Counted from the first letter of the stretch, positions 27,975 to 37,498 are shown. The stretch: DNA of 64,000 nucleotides from an uncultured Oscillospiraceae bacterium (GCA_947599875.1 CANQFV010000003.1:1-64000), one strand, 5' to 3'. The notes: a model not told the origin generated them from the sequence alone. Made by a program: numbers and translations.

Positions 27975-28002
27975 ATTATAAGGTATTTTGCTGATAAGTC
28001 AA
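27975..28002 (-). promoter_or_regulatory. Promoter of eda-kdgK-kdgK-uxaC operon
   Basis: On the minus strand, TTGACT (27997-28002), a 16-base spacer and TATAAT (27975-27980). It lies in the 153-base gap after uxaA, so the cluster probably has at least two transcription units. Confidence 0.7.
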
Positions 28003-28050
28003 GCCAAACGGCGCGGACTTTTTGTCAAAAAAGCTGAGAAAGCCCGGCTT

Positions 28051-29535
28051 TTACAGCACCACGCCGTCCTTGAAGATGGAGATCTCCCGGAAGCCCTTCT
28101 TCTCGGCCCAGGTCTCCTTCCCGGAGGCCACCTCCAGCACCAGATCCATGAGATCCTGGGCCGCCTCGTCGATGGTGCGCTCACCGTCGGCCACAACGCC
28201 GGCGTTAAAGTCGATCCATGTGGCCTTCTTCGTGGCCAGGGGCGTGTTGGTGGCCAACTTCATGGTGGGGGCCGGGGCGCCGAAGGGCGTGCCGCGCCCG
28301 GTGGTGAACAGGATGAGGTGCGCCCCCGCGGCGGTGAGGGCCGTGGCGGACACCAGGTCGTTCCCTGGGCCGTAGAGCATGTTCAGGCCCTTTGTCACCA
28401 CGGGATCGCCGTAGCCGATCACGTCCATGATGGGGGCGGAGCCGCCCTTCTGGACACAGCCGCAGGATTTGTCCTCCAGGGTGGTGATGCCGCCCTGCTT
28501 GTTGCCGGGGCTGGGGTTGTCGTACACCACCTCGTTGTGGCGGATGAAGTAGTCCTTGAAGCCGTTGATCATGTTGACGGCCTTGTGGAAAACCTCCTCA
28601 TTGACGCACCGGTCAAGGAGGAAGCCCTCCGCGCCGAACATCTCCGGCACCTCGGTGAGTACCGTGGAGCCGCCCATCGCGCCCAGGAGGTCAGAGAACC
28701 GCCCCACCACGGGGTTGGCGGTGATGCCGGAAAGCCCGTCGGAGCCGCCGCACTTCATCCCCACCACCAGGTCACTGGCGGGAATGGGTTCCCGCTTGAA
28801 GGATCCGGCGTAGGCGGCCAGCTCCTCCAGCAGGGGCCTGGCGGCCGTCAGCTCGTCGTCCACCTCCTGGCAGGTCAAAAACTTCACCCTCTGGGGGTCG
28901 TAGTCCCCCAGCTCCTGCAAAAACTGCTCGTGGGTCAGGTTTTCGCAGCCCAGGCTCAGCACCAGCACCGCCCCGGCGTTGGGGTGGCGGGTGAGGGCGG
29001 CCAGGAGCTTGCGGGTCTGGGCGTGGTCGTGGCCGGTCTGGGAGCAGCCAAAGGGGTGGGTGAAGGTGTACAGCCCCTCCACGCTCCCCCGGACAAGATC
29101 CTGATTCTCCCGCACCAGCGCCTTGGCCACATCGTTGACGCAGCCCACGGTGGGGATGATCCAGATCTCGTTGCGGATGGCGGCCCGGCCGTCACGCCTC
29201 CGGTAGCCCATAAAGGTGGGGGCCGGGAGCTTCTCCGGGAAGCGGACGTTGGGGGTGTAGGTGTACTCCAGCTCCCCCTCCAGATTGGTGCGCATGTTGT
29301 GGGTGTGGATCCACTCCCCCGCGCCCACGCTCTGGGTGGCGTGGCCGATGGAGAAGCCGTATTTGATCACCTGATCCCCGGGATTCAGGGCCGTCAGCGT
29401 CATCTTGTGCCCCTGGGGGATGTCCGTGACGGCCGTCACGGACACGCCGCCATCCTGGAAGACCGTCCCCTTCGCAATGGGGTGGAGGGCCACAACCACG
29501 TTGTCCTTGGGGTTGATATGGATAAAATCAGTCAT
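28051..29535 (-). CDS. uxaA: Altronate dehydratase
   Basis: This 494-residue UxaA dehydrates D-altronate to 2-keto-3-deoxygluconate. The N-terminal SAF domain (residues 1-90, NPKDNVVVALHPIAKGT) is followed by the large dehydratase domain with MGYRRRDGRAAIRNEIWIIPTVGCVN and THPFGCSQTGHD, typical iron-binding blocks. It lies 20 bases after uxaB and before the eda operon. Confidence 0.95.
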   Translation of the reverse strand: MTDFIHINPKDNVVVALHPIAKGTVFQDGGVSVTAVTDIPQGHKMTLTALNPGDQVIKYGFSIGHATQSVGAGEWIHTHNMRTNLEGELEYTYTPNVRFPEKLPAPTFMGYRRRDGRAAIRNEIWIIPTVGCVNDVAKALVRENQDLVRGSVEGLYTFTHPFGCSQTGHDHAQTRKLLAALTRHPNAGAVLVLSLGCENLTHEQFLQELGDYDPQRVKFLTCQEVDDELTAARPLLEELAAYAGSFKREPIPASDLVVGMKCGGSDGLSGITANPVVGRFSDLLGAMGGSTVLTEVPEMFGAEGFLLDRCVNEEVFHKAVNMINGFKDYFIRHNEVVYDNPSPGNKQGGITTLEDKSCGCVQKGGSAPIMDVIGYGDPVVTKGLNMLYGPGNDLVSATALTAAGAHLILFTTGRGTPFGAPAPTMKLATNTPLATKKATWIDFNAGVVADGERTIDEAAQDLMDLVLEVASGKETWAEKKGFREISIFKDGVVL

Positions 29536-29555
29536 GTCGATCCTCCCGTTGAAGC

Positions 29556-31052
29556 TTATTTCGCGGCGTCTTCATAGACGGCCAGGGCGCCCTCCCGGCG
29601 GATCCGGCCCAGAAGCTCCGTCACGGCCTTTTCAAAGCCGGGGACGGCGGTGAGATCCTGGCCCCACATCTGTTCGTTGGTCATAACGGCGTGGACAAGG
29701 GCTGCATCGTCGTCGTTCCGGTGATCCCAGTAGAACTCCAGCGCCCAGCGGTCGTCGGAGCAGACGTAGGTGTTGCCCTTGGAGCGGCGGCACACCAGGC
29801 CCTTGTCGGAAAGCTCCTGGATGTCCGTGGAGTAGAAGGCGATGTACGCGGCGAAGCTGGCGGTGAGGCAGGGGGGGAGCTGGCCCTTCAGCTCCACATA
29901 CTCCAGGAAGCTGGGCATGTTCCTGGCCCGCCACTTGGAGGTGGAGTTTAAGGAGATGCTCATCAGCTCGTGGTTCACAAAGGGGTTGTTGAACCGGTCC
30001 TGCACCGCGGCGGCGAAGTCGGTGAGATCCTTCTTGTCCAGGGGCAGGGTGGGGATGACCTCGTCATAGAGCATCTTGTTCATAAAGCCCCGCACCGTGT
30101 CGTTCTCCATGCAGTCCCGGACGATGTCGAAGCCCGCCAGATACGCCCCCAGCACAAAGCCGGTGTGGGCGCCGTTGAGGATGCGCACCTTCCGCTTCTT
30201 GTAGGGGGTGACGTCGGGCACCACCGGGCAGTTGAGGCCGGCGGCCTTGAAGGGGAGCTTATCCTCCAGCCACGCGGGGCCTTCAATGTTCCAGACGCCA
30301 AAGACCTCGCCCACGTCGATCAGCTCGTCGTGGTAGCCGTTCTCCTCCTCCAGACGGGCCACCTCGGCGGCGTCGCGGATCCGGCCCGGCACAATGCGGT
30401 CCACCAGGGTGGAGCAGAAGGTACACTCCCCGTTCACCCAGGCCCGGAAGCCCTCCTCCAGGCCCCACTGGGCGATGTACTGGTTGACGCACTTCAAAAG
30501 CTCCTTGCCGTTGTTGTCGATCAGCTCGCAGGAGAGGATCACAAGGCCCGGCCGGCCCGCCTGCCAGCGCTTATACAGCACCTGGGTGAGCTTCCCGGGG
30601 AAGGAGGAGCAGGGTTCGTCCGTCAAAAGGCAGGCCGGATCGTAGACGATGCCCGCCTCGGTGGTGTTGGAGACGACATACTCCAGGTCGGGGCTGGCCG
30701 CCAGCTCCATCATGGCCGCGAAGCCCTCCTTCTCATAGGGGTTCAAGCACCTGGAGACGGAGGAGATCACCCGCTTGCGGTCGATCTTCTGGCCGTTCTC
30801 GTTGCCCCGCAGATACAGGGTGTAAAGCCCCTCCTGGGCGTTCATCAGCTCCGTCAGTCCCATAGCGATGGGCTGAACCAGGACGCACTTGCCGTTCCAA
30901 CCCACCCTCTCGTTGGCCATGTCGAACCAGTAGTCGGCAAAGGCGCGAAGGAAGTTGCCCTCGCCAAACTGCATGACCCGCTCAGGGGCGTCCCGGAGTA
31001 TGTAGCCGTCGTAGCCGGATTTCTTCAGCACCTCGTAGTTTAACCTTTCCAT
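29556..31052 (-). CDS. uxaB: Tagaturonate reductase (altronate oxidoreductase)
   Basis: This 498-residue member of the mannitol dehydrogenase family reduces tagaturonate to altronate with NADH. It shows the N-terminal QFGEGNFLRAFADYWFD nucleotide-binding block and the KVRILNGAHT motif with the catalytic Lys region. It is the first gene of the minus-strand hexuronate cluster, divergent from the AraC regulator. Confidence 0.93.
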   Translation of the reverse strand: MERLNYEVLKKSGYDGYILRDAPERVMQFGEGNFLRAFADYWFDMANERVGWNGKCVLVQPIAMGLTELMNAQEGLYTLYLRGNENGQKIDRKRVISSVSRCLNPYEKEGFAAMMELAASPDLEYVVSNTTEAGIVYDPACLLTDEPCSSFPGKLTQVLYKRWQAGRPGLVILSCELIDNNGKELLKCVNQYIAQWGLEEGFRAWVNGECTFCSTLVDRIVPGRIRDAAEVARLEEENGYHDELIDVGEVFGVWNIEGPAWLEDKLPFKAAGLNCPVVPDVTPYKKRKVRILNGAHTGFVLGAYLAGFDIVRDCMENDTVRGFMNKMLYDEVIPTLPLDKKDLTDFAAAVQDRFNNPFVNHELMSISLNSTSKWRARNMPSFLEYVELKGQLPPCLTASFAAYIAFYSTDIQELSDKGLVCRRSKGNTYVCSDDRWALEFYWDHRNDDDAALVHAVMTNEQMWGQDLTAVPGFEKAVTELLGRIRREGALAVYEDAAK

Positions 31053-31127
31053 AAGCAGCTCCTCCTGTACAGAATATTTTTTCGGATTTAGACCGTTTGT
31101 CCAACAAAGGACGATATACTAAGGCCA

Positions 31128-31133
31128 ATTATA
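31128..31133 (-). promoter_or_regulatory. Candidate -10 box for uxaB operon
   Basis: TATAAT on the minus strand, about 75 bases before uxaB. No good -35 box is visible, which fits a promoter needing the divergent AraC activator. The remaining 325-base gap shows no other gene. Confidence 0.4.
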
Positions 31134-31325
31134 GCAGAAGTGTACAAGCTTTGCCACATAAATTTCAAATTTTCCCGAAATAATTCTCACATTTCCTGCC
31201 CGGCGGCGGCCCCGCCCCCTCCGGGTGTCCCGGGGATGGCCCTCAAGGAATATTATACCAGCCCCCCGCCGGGGGTATAGATCCTTTCTTGCGGGAAAAC
31301 CTTGCAAATCTTGCGGCGATTCCGG

Positions 31326-31354
31326 TTGACATTTCTCCCCGGCGGACTTATGAT
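31326..31354 (+). promoter_or_regulatory. Sigma-A promoter of AraC regulator
   Basis: TTGACA (31326-31331), a 17-base spacer and TATGAT (31349-31354) lie 24 bases before ATG 31378: an almost consensus promoter with a very short leader. Confidence 0.8.
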
Positions 31355-31377
31355 GGGGGTGGAAGGGGGTGGGGTCC

Positions 31378-32250
31378 ATGCCCGTGGAACCCGGCCGGTT
31401 CAGCCCGCGTCAGAAGATGGGGCGGCCGGATTTTGAGCTTCAGTACAAGCGGGACGCCTATCTCAGAAAGGTGAAGCTGCACCACCACGATTTTTTTGAG
31501 ATTTTCTTTCTCCTGTCCGGGGATGTGACCTACACCATCGAGAGCAAGCTTTACAAGGTCTCCCCCGGGGACATCCTGCTCATCTCCCCCCGGGAGCTTC
31601 ATCAGCTCCACATCGAGGCGGAGCGCGAGGTATACGAGCGGTATGTCCTGTGGGTGGACCCCCGGGCCATACGCCGCCTGTCCACCAGGGGCGCCGACCT
31701 GATGAGCTGCCTGGATCCCGCGGCGCCCGGCTTTCGCCACAGGCTCCACATGACGCCGGAGGAGCAGCGCCGGATCATGGATCTCATCGGCCGGTTGTAC
31801 GGCGAGCTGCAGGAGGGCGGCTTCGGCGGCGAGCTGATGCCGGAGTGTATGCTTGTCCAGCTCTTGGTGGAGATCAACCGCATCGCCCAGCGCTCCGGCG
31901 CCGCCCAGGAGGACCCCGCCGCCGGCAGCCAGGTGGTGAGCCGCGTGGTGGAGTATATCTCCGCCCATTACGGGGAGGAGCTGACCTTAGAGAGCCTGGC
32001 GGAGCAGTTCTATGTGAGCAAATACCACCTGAGCCACGAGTTTGCCCGCCTGGTGGGCACCAGCGTCCATAAGTACATTATGAAAAAGCGCCTGCTCATG
32101 GCCCGCGCCCTGATGGCCCAGGGGGTAAAGCCCAGCCACGTCTGGGCCGAGTGCGGCTTCGGGGACTATACCGGCTTTTACCGGGCCTTCAAAACCGAGT
32201 ACGGCGTCACCCCGAGGGAGTACGCCAAAAGCGCCCTGGCGGCGCAATAG
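31378..32250 (+). CDS. AraC-family transcriptional regulator of hexuronate genes
   Basis: This 290-residue protein has an N-terminal cupin sensor (KLHHHDFFEIFFLLSGDVTYTIES...VSPGDILLISPRELHQL) and two C-terminal AraC helix-turn-helices (LTLESLAEQFYVSKYHLSHEFARLVG and KPSHVWAECGFGDYTGFYRAFKTEYGVTPREY). ATG 31378 follows a G-rich ribosome site; a GTG nine bases earlier is possible. It is placed between uxaB and the GH4 gene, so it probably senses a uronic acid and activates both sides. Confidence 0.92.
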   Translation: MPVEPGRFSPRQKMGRPDFELQYKRDAYLRKVKLHHHDFFEIFFLLSGDVTYTIESKLYKVSPGDILLISPRELHQLHIEAEREVYERYVLWVDPRAIRRLSTRGADLMSCLDPAAPGFRHRLHMTPEEQRRIMDLIGRLYGELQEGGFGGELMPECMLVQLLVEINRIAQRSGAAQEDPAAGSQVVSRVVEYISAHYGEELTLESLAEQFYVSKYHLSHEFARLVGTSVHKYIMKKRLLMARALMAQGVKPSHVWAECGFGDYTGFYRAFKTEYGVTPREYAKSALAAQ

Positions 32251-32369
32251 GCGGGGAGATCCCCGATCATCCCGCCGGGGGAATCATATCATCAATCCAA
32301 CAGCCTGACCTTCCGGGCGGGGGTTTTGCCCCGGCCCTTGGAAAAGACATCTCACAAGGAGGAACAGCC

Positions 32370-33749
32370 ATGCGTCCCATTAAAATCGCGTACATCGGCG
32401 GAGGATCCAAGCTCTGGGCCAGATCCTTCATGCAGGATCTGGCGCTGGATCCGGATCTGTGCGGCCAGGTGGCCCTTTACGACATCGACCTGCCGGCGGC
32501 CCGGCGCAACCAGGTCATCGCCACGCGTCTCCACGCCAAGCCGGAGGCCAGGTCACAATTCGTCTACACCGTGGCGGAGGATCTGGACACCGCCCTGACG
32601 GGGGCGGACTTTGTGCTGATCTCCATCCTGCCCGGCACCTTCCGGGAGATGCGCTGCGACGTCCACATGCCGGAGGAGTACGGCATCTGGCAGTCCGTGG
32701 GCGACACCGCCGGCCCCGGCGGCGTCCTCCGGGCCATGCGCACCCTGCCCATCTATGAGGGCTTCGCCTCCGCCATCCGGCGCTGCTGCCCGGAGGCCTG
32801 GGTTTTGAACCTCACCAACCCCATGACAGCCTGCGTCAAGGCCCTGTACCAGTCCTTCCCGGAGATCCGGGCCTTCGGCTGCTGCCACGAGGTCTTCCAC
32901 ACCCAGGATTTCCTGTGCTGTGTCCTGCGGGAGACGGCGGGCATCAAGGCCACCCGGCGGGAGATCTTTACCGATGTCTCCGGCATCAACCACTTCACCT
33001 GGATCACCGGGGCCAGGTACGGGGAGGTGGACATCATGGCCCTGCTCCCTGAGTTTGTGGAGAAGTACTACCGGCAGGGGTACAACGAGTCCGGCCCCGC
33101 CGACGCCTACAAGACCGACACCTTCTCCTACGCCAACCGGGTGAAGATGGATCTGTGGCTCCGCTACGGCGCCCTGGGGGCGGCGGGGGACCGGCATCTG
33201 GCGGAATTTATGAACAACACCTGGTATCTCCGGGATCCGGAGACGGTGGCGGAATGGAAATTCGCCCTCACCACCGTGGACTGGAGGGAGGCCAATCAGG
33301 CCCGGCAGATCAAGGAGTCCCAGGAGATGGCCCAGGGCCTGCGGGAGATCCCCCTGGCCCCCTCCGGTGAGGAGCTGGTGCGCCTCCTGCGGGGGATTTT
33401 AGGGCTGGAGACCGTGGTCTCCAATGTGAACATGCCAAACCGCGGACAGATGCCCGGCCTGCCCCTGGGCAGCGTGGTGGAGACGAACTGTGTGTTCACC
33501 CACAACAGCGTGGTGCCCGTCACCGCCTCGCCGCTGCCTGCCGGAGCCCTGGCCCTGGTGCGCCGGTGCAGCGACAATGTGGATCTCACCTGCCAGGGGT
33601 GCGCTGAGCGGGATCTGGACAAGCTCTTTGCCGCCTTTTTGAATCAGCCCCTCTGCTCTGGGCTGACGATCCCTCAAGCCCGGGAGCTTTTTTCCGGGAT
33701 GTGCCGGGGCACAAGGGAGTATTTGGATCCCTACTACAGGCTCTGGTGA
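32370..33749 (+). CDS. Family GH4 glycosidase, probable alpha-galacturonidase
   Basis: This 459-residue GH4 enzyme works by NAD- and metal-dependent redox elimination. It has the nucleotide-binding start IKIAYIGGGSKLWARSF, NLTNPM, and a CHEV tetrapeptide at residues 172-175. CHEV is the published signature of GH4 alpha-galacturonidases such as LplD, unlike the CHSV/CHGF/CDMP types of other GH4 enzymes. AAGGAGGAACAGCC precedes ATG 32370. It should release galacturonate from small oligogalacturonides, feeding UxaC. No dedicated transporter is in the window. Confidence 0.9.
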   Translation: MRPIKIAYIGGGSKLWARSFMQDLALDPDLCGQVALYDIDLPAARRNQVIATRLHAKPEARSQFVYTVAEDLDTALTGADFVLISILPGTFREMRCDVHMPEEYGIWQSVGDTAGPGGVLRAMRTLPIYEGFASAIRRCCPEAWVLNLTNPMTACVKALYQSFPEIRAFGCCHEVFHTQDFLCCVLRETAGIKATRREIFTDVSGINHFTWITGARYGEVDIMALLPEFVEKYYRQGYNESGPADAYKTDTFSYANRVKMDLWLRYGALGAAGDRHLAEFMNNTWYLRDPETVAEWKFALTTVDWREANQARQIKESQEMAQGLREIPLAPSGEELVRLLRGILGLETVVSNVNMPNRGQMPGLPLGSVVETNCVFTHNSVVPVTASPLPAGALALVRRCSDNVDLTCQGCAERDLDKLFAAFLNQPLCSGLTIPQARELFSGMCRGTREYLDPYYRLW

Positions 33750-33840
33750 TCGCGCCCCAGCCGCAGGCTCCCGCAGGGGGTCCGCCCGAAGGGCGGAGGG
33801 ACAAAAGCTCCCGCAGGGAGTTTTCCGGGCGCCCCGGGGG

Positions 33841-34060
33841 GCTTTCCCCCACGGGGGAATAAGGTGTCCGCCCGAAGGGCGGACGGGGTATTTTACTTTC
33901 TCCTCTTTTGTGTTGACAAAAGAGGAGAAAGTAACAAAGAGGAGAAAAACAACCAGGGGGGATTTCGATTTCCCCCCTGGACCCCCTTGAACCGACCAGT
34001 TAGGGGGCCTGCGGGCCCCCTACTGGAGAAACCCCCGGGGAGCTGCCCGGGGGTAATTGT
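33841..34060 (+). repeat. Family D multi-hairpin block, copy 1
   Basis: Five palindromes in series: GTCCGCCCGAAGGGCGGAC; TTACTTTCTCCTCTTTTG with its complement; CCAGGGGGGAT with ATCCCCCCTGG type; CCAGTTAGGGGGC with GCCCCCTACTGG; and ACCCCCGGGG with its complement. No ORF. It is the left arm of a composite whose right arm is copy 2. Confidence 0.85.
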
Positions 34061-34136
34061 ATCGAATGGGTGGGCAGCACCCACGCAGAGGTGTGTCATG
34101 TAGCGTCTTGCAGACTTCCGATAAAGGCGGGACTTG

Positions 34137-34277
34137 AGGGACGGTTTTTTTGTCACAGGGGCCCCCACGCAATCCTGATTGCGTGGGGAGAGGAGGAGCA
34201 AAGCCCGCGCCTGAGCCGTCACGCTCGCGTGGCGGCGAGGTTATGCGGCTTTCGCGACGACGAAAAGAGCCGTCCCT
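34137..34277 (+). repeat. Family A repeat, long variant, copy 5
   Basis: AGGGACGG and CCGTCCCT ends enclose a roughly 100-base insert with CCCCACGCAATC...GATTGCGTGGGG and CGTCACGCTCGCGTGGCG hairpins. The same insert is found at 37780 and 40335. Confidence 0.85.
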
Positions 34278-34373
34278 CTGTAACGCCGGGGCAGGAGTCT
34301 CGTCCAACGATAATGGCCTCCGTCCAGGGAGTTATCGACAGCAGCAGTCCCTACTGTCCGTAAGAGTCCCCCT

Positions 34374-34482
34374 GTAGGGGCCGATGACCTCATCGGCCCG
34401 GGCGGGTTGGATGACAGAGCGGTTGCGTTAACATGGAAAATTTTAAAATTTGCCGTAGGGGCCGCCGCCCACGGCGGCCCGT
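34374..34482. repeat. Family C palindromes (two)
   Basis: GTAGGGGCCGATGACCTCAT... (34374-34399) and GTAGGGGCCGCCGCCCACGG... (34454-34482). Confidence 0.75.
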
Positions 34483-34514
34483 GTCGCGATGATTGAGGGG
34501 TGCCATTGCCTCAC

Positions 34515-34575
34515 GGGGACGGTTTTTGTGGGACACCGGAGCGCAAGCGACAATGGTTCACAAGAACCGTCCCCC
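34515..34575 (+). repeat. Family A repeat, copy 6
   Basis: GGGGACGGTTTTTGTGGGAC...AAGAACCGTCCCC with a GAGCGCAAGCGACAATGG centre. The same centre recurs in inverted orientation at 61255-61314. Confidence 0.8.
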
Positions 34576-34625
34576 GTGGGGCACGGGAAAGGCGGCTCAA
34601 GCATCACCGGCAGCCGGTGTTACAC

Positions 34626-34683
34626 GGGGACGGTTCTTTAGTCACACCAGTGTGCGCACTGGTGGTACAAAAAAACCGTCCCC
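34626..34683 (+). repeat. Family A repeat, copy 7
   Basis: GGGGACGGTTCTTTAGTCAC...ACAAAAAAACCGTCCCC with the ACCAGTGTGCGCACTGGT centre. Confidence 0.85.
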
Positions 34684-34782
34684 GCTGTCCCACCTCCTCA
34701 AAAGGCGGAGAAGGGTGTCGTCTCCGAAAAGCCACCCTCGACTTCCACCTCCTCAGTCCAACGGGCGCGGCACACCACCTTG

Positions 34783-35010
34783 TGGCTGCTCAATACTCAT
34801 TCGTCCAGAAAACCCCCGGGGGACTCCCCGGGGGTTTCTCCAGTAGGGGGCCGCGGCCCCCTAACTGGTCGTTTTTAAAAGGGGAGTCCAGAGGGGGAAA
34901 ATCGAAATCCCCCTCTGGTTGTTTTTCTCCTCTTTGTTACTTTCTCCTCTTTTGTCAACACAAAAGAGGAGAAAGTAAAATTCCCCGTCCGCCCTTCGGG
35001 CGGACACCTT
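34783..35010 (-). repeat. Family D multi-hairpin block, copy 2
   Basis: The same five palindromes as copy 1 in reverse order and orientation. With copy 1 it bounds about 720 bases of family A and C repeats, giving a gene-free composite of about 1.2 kb. Confidence 0.85.
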
Positions 35011-35171
35011 TTTCACCCGGGGACGCACACCGGAAAGGGCGAAAAAGGGGCGCAACTATAGATTGCCAGGCCGCAATCTATAGTTGCGCCCCTTTTTGGG
35101 CTGTTGTCCCACCGGCTTTTCACGTTGGCGGGACTGGAGGGGACGGGCTGCTTTCTGTGGCGCCTTTTACT

Positions 35172-36680
35172 TCAGCACAGGGGGGCGACCAGGCGGAGGA
35201 GGCCGTCGATCAGCCACTTGCCGAACGTGACCTTTGTATCCCCGGCCGTCCGCTCCCGGCATTTGGACTGAGTCTCCAAAAAGTCGGCGCGCAGGGCGGC
35301 GAGGAGGGAGGATTTATAGAACACGGTGTTGTTCTCAAACTGCAAAAACAGGCTGCGGTAATCCAGATTCACCGTGCCCACGGCCCCCACCTTTCCGTCC
35401 ACCAGGCACGCCTTGGCGTGGAGGAAGCCGGGGGTGTACTCATAGATCTTCACCCCGGCCTCCAGCAGCACCGGGTAGAAGCTGCGGGTCATGCGGTAGA
35501 CGATTTTCTTATCCGGGATCCCGGGGGTGAAGATGCGCACATCCACCCCGCGCTGGGCCGCCCGGACAAGGGCATCCAGCAGCGACTCCCCGGGCAGCAG
35601 GTAGGGGGTATAGAACCAGGCGTGATCCACTGCCTGGGCCAGGAGGTCGATATACAGCTCGTTTGTGGTGCCCTCGTCCCGCAGGGGGGAGTCGTAATAG
35701 GGCAAAATCAGGCCGTCCCGCCTGTCCGACGCGCCGGCGGGGGCGGTGAGCGCCGCCTCCGGCACGGGGTCATGGGTGAAGGCGTTCCAAAGCTCCGCGA
35801 ACATCCGGGTGAAGCTCCCGGCGGCCTCGCCCTTCACCATAAAGCCGATGTCCTTCCAGTGGCCGAAGCGGTTGATGTGGTTGATGTACTCGTCCGCCAG
35901 ATTCACGCCGCCGCTGAAGGCCACCTTCCCGTCGATGATCAGCATCTTCCGGTGGGTGCGGCAGCTCAGCGTGCCGCTGACGTACAAAAGGGGGTTGAAG
36001 GCCACACAACGGATGCCCCGTTTCTCCAGGGCCTCCGCGTCCTTCCGGGTGAAGGTGGAGATGCTCCCCAGATCGTCGTACACCAGCCGCACATCCACCC
36101 CCTGGGCGGCCTTTCGGGCCATCACATCGGTGAGGGAGTCCAAAAAGAGGCCGTTTTCCACGATCAGGTACTCCACATAGATAAACTTCTCCGCCTTCTC
36201 CAGCTCCTGGAGCATCCTGGGGAACATGTTGTCCCCCAGGGGGTAGTACTCCGTCTCCCGTCCGGGGCGGAGGGGACAGCCCGTCTGCTCCGTCACCCGG
36301 CGCAGAGTCTGGGCCAGGCGCCGGTCCTCCCGCTCCAGCCCCTGGAAAAGGAGGGCATCGTCCTCCGCCTGTACCGGCAGGGGCGGGGCCTTCTTCATCC
36401 TCCGGCGGATGGGGGCCATCGAGCGCTTATTGCCCAGGATCAGGTACAGCAGCGCCCCGGGGAGGGGGAAGGCGAGGATCAGCAAAAGCCACAGGATGCG
36501 GTAGGTGCTTTCGTCCCGGCGCATCACAAGGTACAGCACCAGGACAAGGGCCAGCACACCCGTCACGATATGGATGGCCGAGGCCCAGGGCCTGAGCCAG
36601 GTGAACAGCAGCCAATACCATACGGCCTGGAGCAGGACGGCAGGCACCACAGCCACCGCCCGGTGGATCACTTTTTTCAT
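35172..36680 (-). CDS. cls: Cardiolipin synthase
   Basis: This is a 502-residue membrane enzyme that joins two phosphatidylglycerols. Two N-terminal transmembrane helices (about residues 10-60) precede two phospholipase-D domains with HKD motifs: THRKMLIIDGKVAFSGG and LHAKACLVDGKVGAVGT. ATG 36680 follows a GGAGAGAG stretch. It is single, with repeats on both sides. Confidence 0.95.
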   Translation of the reverse strand: MKKVIHRAVAVVPAVLLQAVWYWLLFTWLRPWASAIHIVTGVLALVLVLYLVMRRDESTYRILWLLLILAFPLPGALLYLILGNKRSMAPIRRRMKKAPPLPVQAEDDALLFQGLEREDRRLAQTLRRVTEQTGCPLRPGRETEYYPLGDNMFPRMLQELEKAEKFIYVEYLIVENGLFLDSLTDVMARKAAQGVDVRLVYDDLGSISTFTRKDAEALEKRGIRCVAFNPLLYVSGTLSCRTHRKMLIIDGKVAFSGGVNLADEYINHINRFGHWKDIGFMVKGEAAGSFTRMFAELWNAFTHDPVPEAALTAPAGASDRRDGLILPYYDSPLRDEGTTNELYIDLLAQAVDHAWFYTPYLLPGESLLDALVRAAQRGVDVRIFTPGIPDKKIVYRMTRSFYPVLLEAGVKIYEYTPGFLHAKACLVDGKVGAVGTVNLDYRSLFLQFENNTVFYKSSLLAALRADFLETQSKCRERTAGDTKVTFGKWLIDGLLRLVAPLC

Positions 36681-36771
36681 GTTCTCTCTCCCCCATAACG
36701 CATGAAAATTTAAAAAATGGTTTTGCGTGGCTCCGCCTCGCAAAAAAGCCTTTTTTAAATTTCAAAATTCA

Positions 36772-36957
36772 AATATTTTCGCGGAGCTTTCCCTCGCGAA
36801 AAATCCCTCTTGCCGCCCCGGAGTGCGGCCCTCCTGGCCGTGCGCGCAGGGCGGCAGCAGGGTTCCGTCCGTGAATTCCGCTCAAATTCACGAACGGAAC
36901 CCCGCACGCATCCCCCTGGCATTTGAAGGCCGCGAAGCAGCCTTCAAAGCCGGCTTT
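36772..36957 (-). repeat. Family B structured repeat, copy 4
   Basis: On the minus strand the X hairpin (GGCTTTGAAGGC...GCCTTCAAA) starts right after the DUF308 stop. The Y hairpin (36860-36903) has a stem with a few mismatches and one GAATTC, followed by a GCCGCCC junction stem and a Z hairpin with TTTTCGCG/CGCGAAAA flanks. Confidence 0.85.
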
Positions 36958-37498
36958 ATTTTTCCTTTATGATCTGTATGGACAAAATCAGCGTCTTGAT
37001 GCCGGAGAGCAGGATGGACAGACCGATGAGCATCCCCACGGAGAGCATGGTCAGCAAGGGCTGGAAGACGCAGATGACGCCGATCACCGCCGTGGCCACG
37101 CCCAGGAGCATGACGATCAGCCAGCTGGGGGTGCGCAGGTCGTTGGGCAAGGCCCGGTTGAGCTTCCGGAGCTTCAGGGCCTCGGCGATGCCGCAGACGC
37201 CGTAGACCACCAGCCACACGGCGGCGGCGTAGGCGATCACCAGGTTGGTGGCGAACTGGGCGAAGCCGTTGATGACGATGAACCCGCCGAACAGGATGCC
37301 CGCCAGGCCGCTGATCAGCTCCCAGACGCTGCGGCCCTCTTTGCCGGCGGCGTAACGGAACACCGCGGAGAAGCCGGAGACGATGATGGCGCAGCCGGCC
37401 AGCCATCCCAGAGCCGAGAAGGTGGCAACAGGCGTGGCCATGCACCAGACGCCGCCCACGATCATCAAAATCGCGAAAAGAATCATAAGTACGGTCAT
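36956..37498 (-). CDS. DUF308/HdeD-family membrane protein
   Basis: This 180-residue, very hydrophobic protein has about six transmembrane helices in two similar halves (VLMILFAILMIVGGVWCMATP... and WLIVMLLGVATAVIGVICVFQP...), typical of the HdeD/DUF308 family. GAAAAGGAGG precedes ATG 37498. In enterobacteria HdeD is linked to acid resistance; here the role is unknown. Confidence 0.87.
   Translation of the reverse strand: MTVLMILFAILMIVGGVWCMATPVATFSALGWLAGCAIIVSGFSAVFRYAAGKEGRSVWELISGLAGILFGGFIVINGFAQFATNLVIAYAAAVWLVVYGVCGIAEALKLRKLNRALPNDLRTPSWLIVMLLGVATAVIGVICVFQPLLTMLSVGMLIGLSILLSGIKTLILSIQIIKEK

Noticed and set aside
34500..36698. 732-codon plus-strand ORF
   Set aside because: It crosses family A and D repeats and then runs antisense to cardiolipin synthase; there is no recognisable domain.
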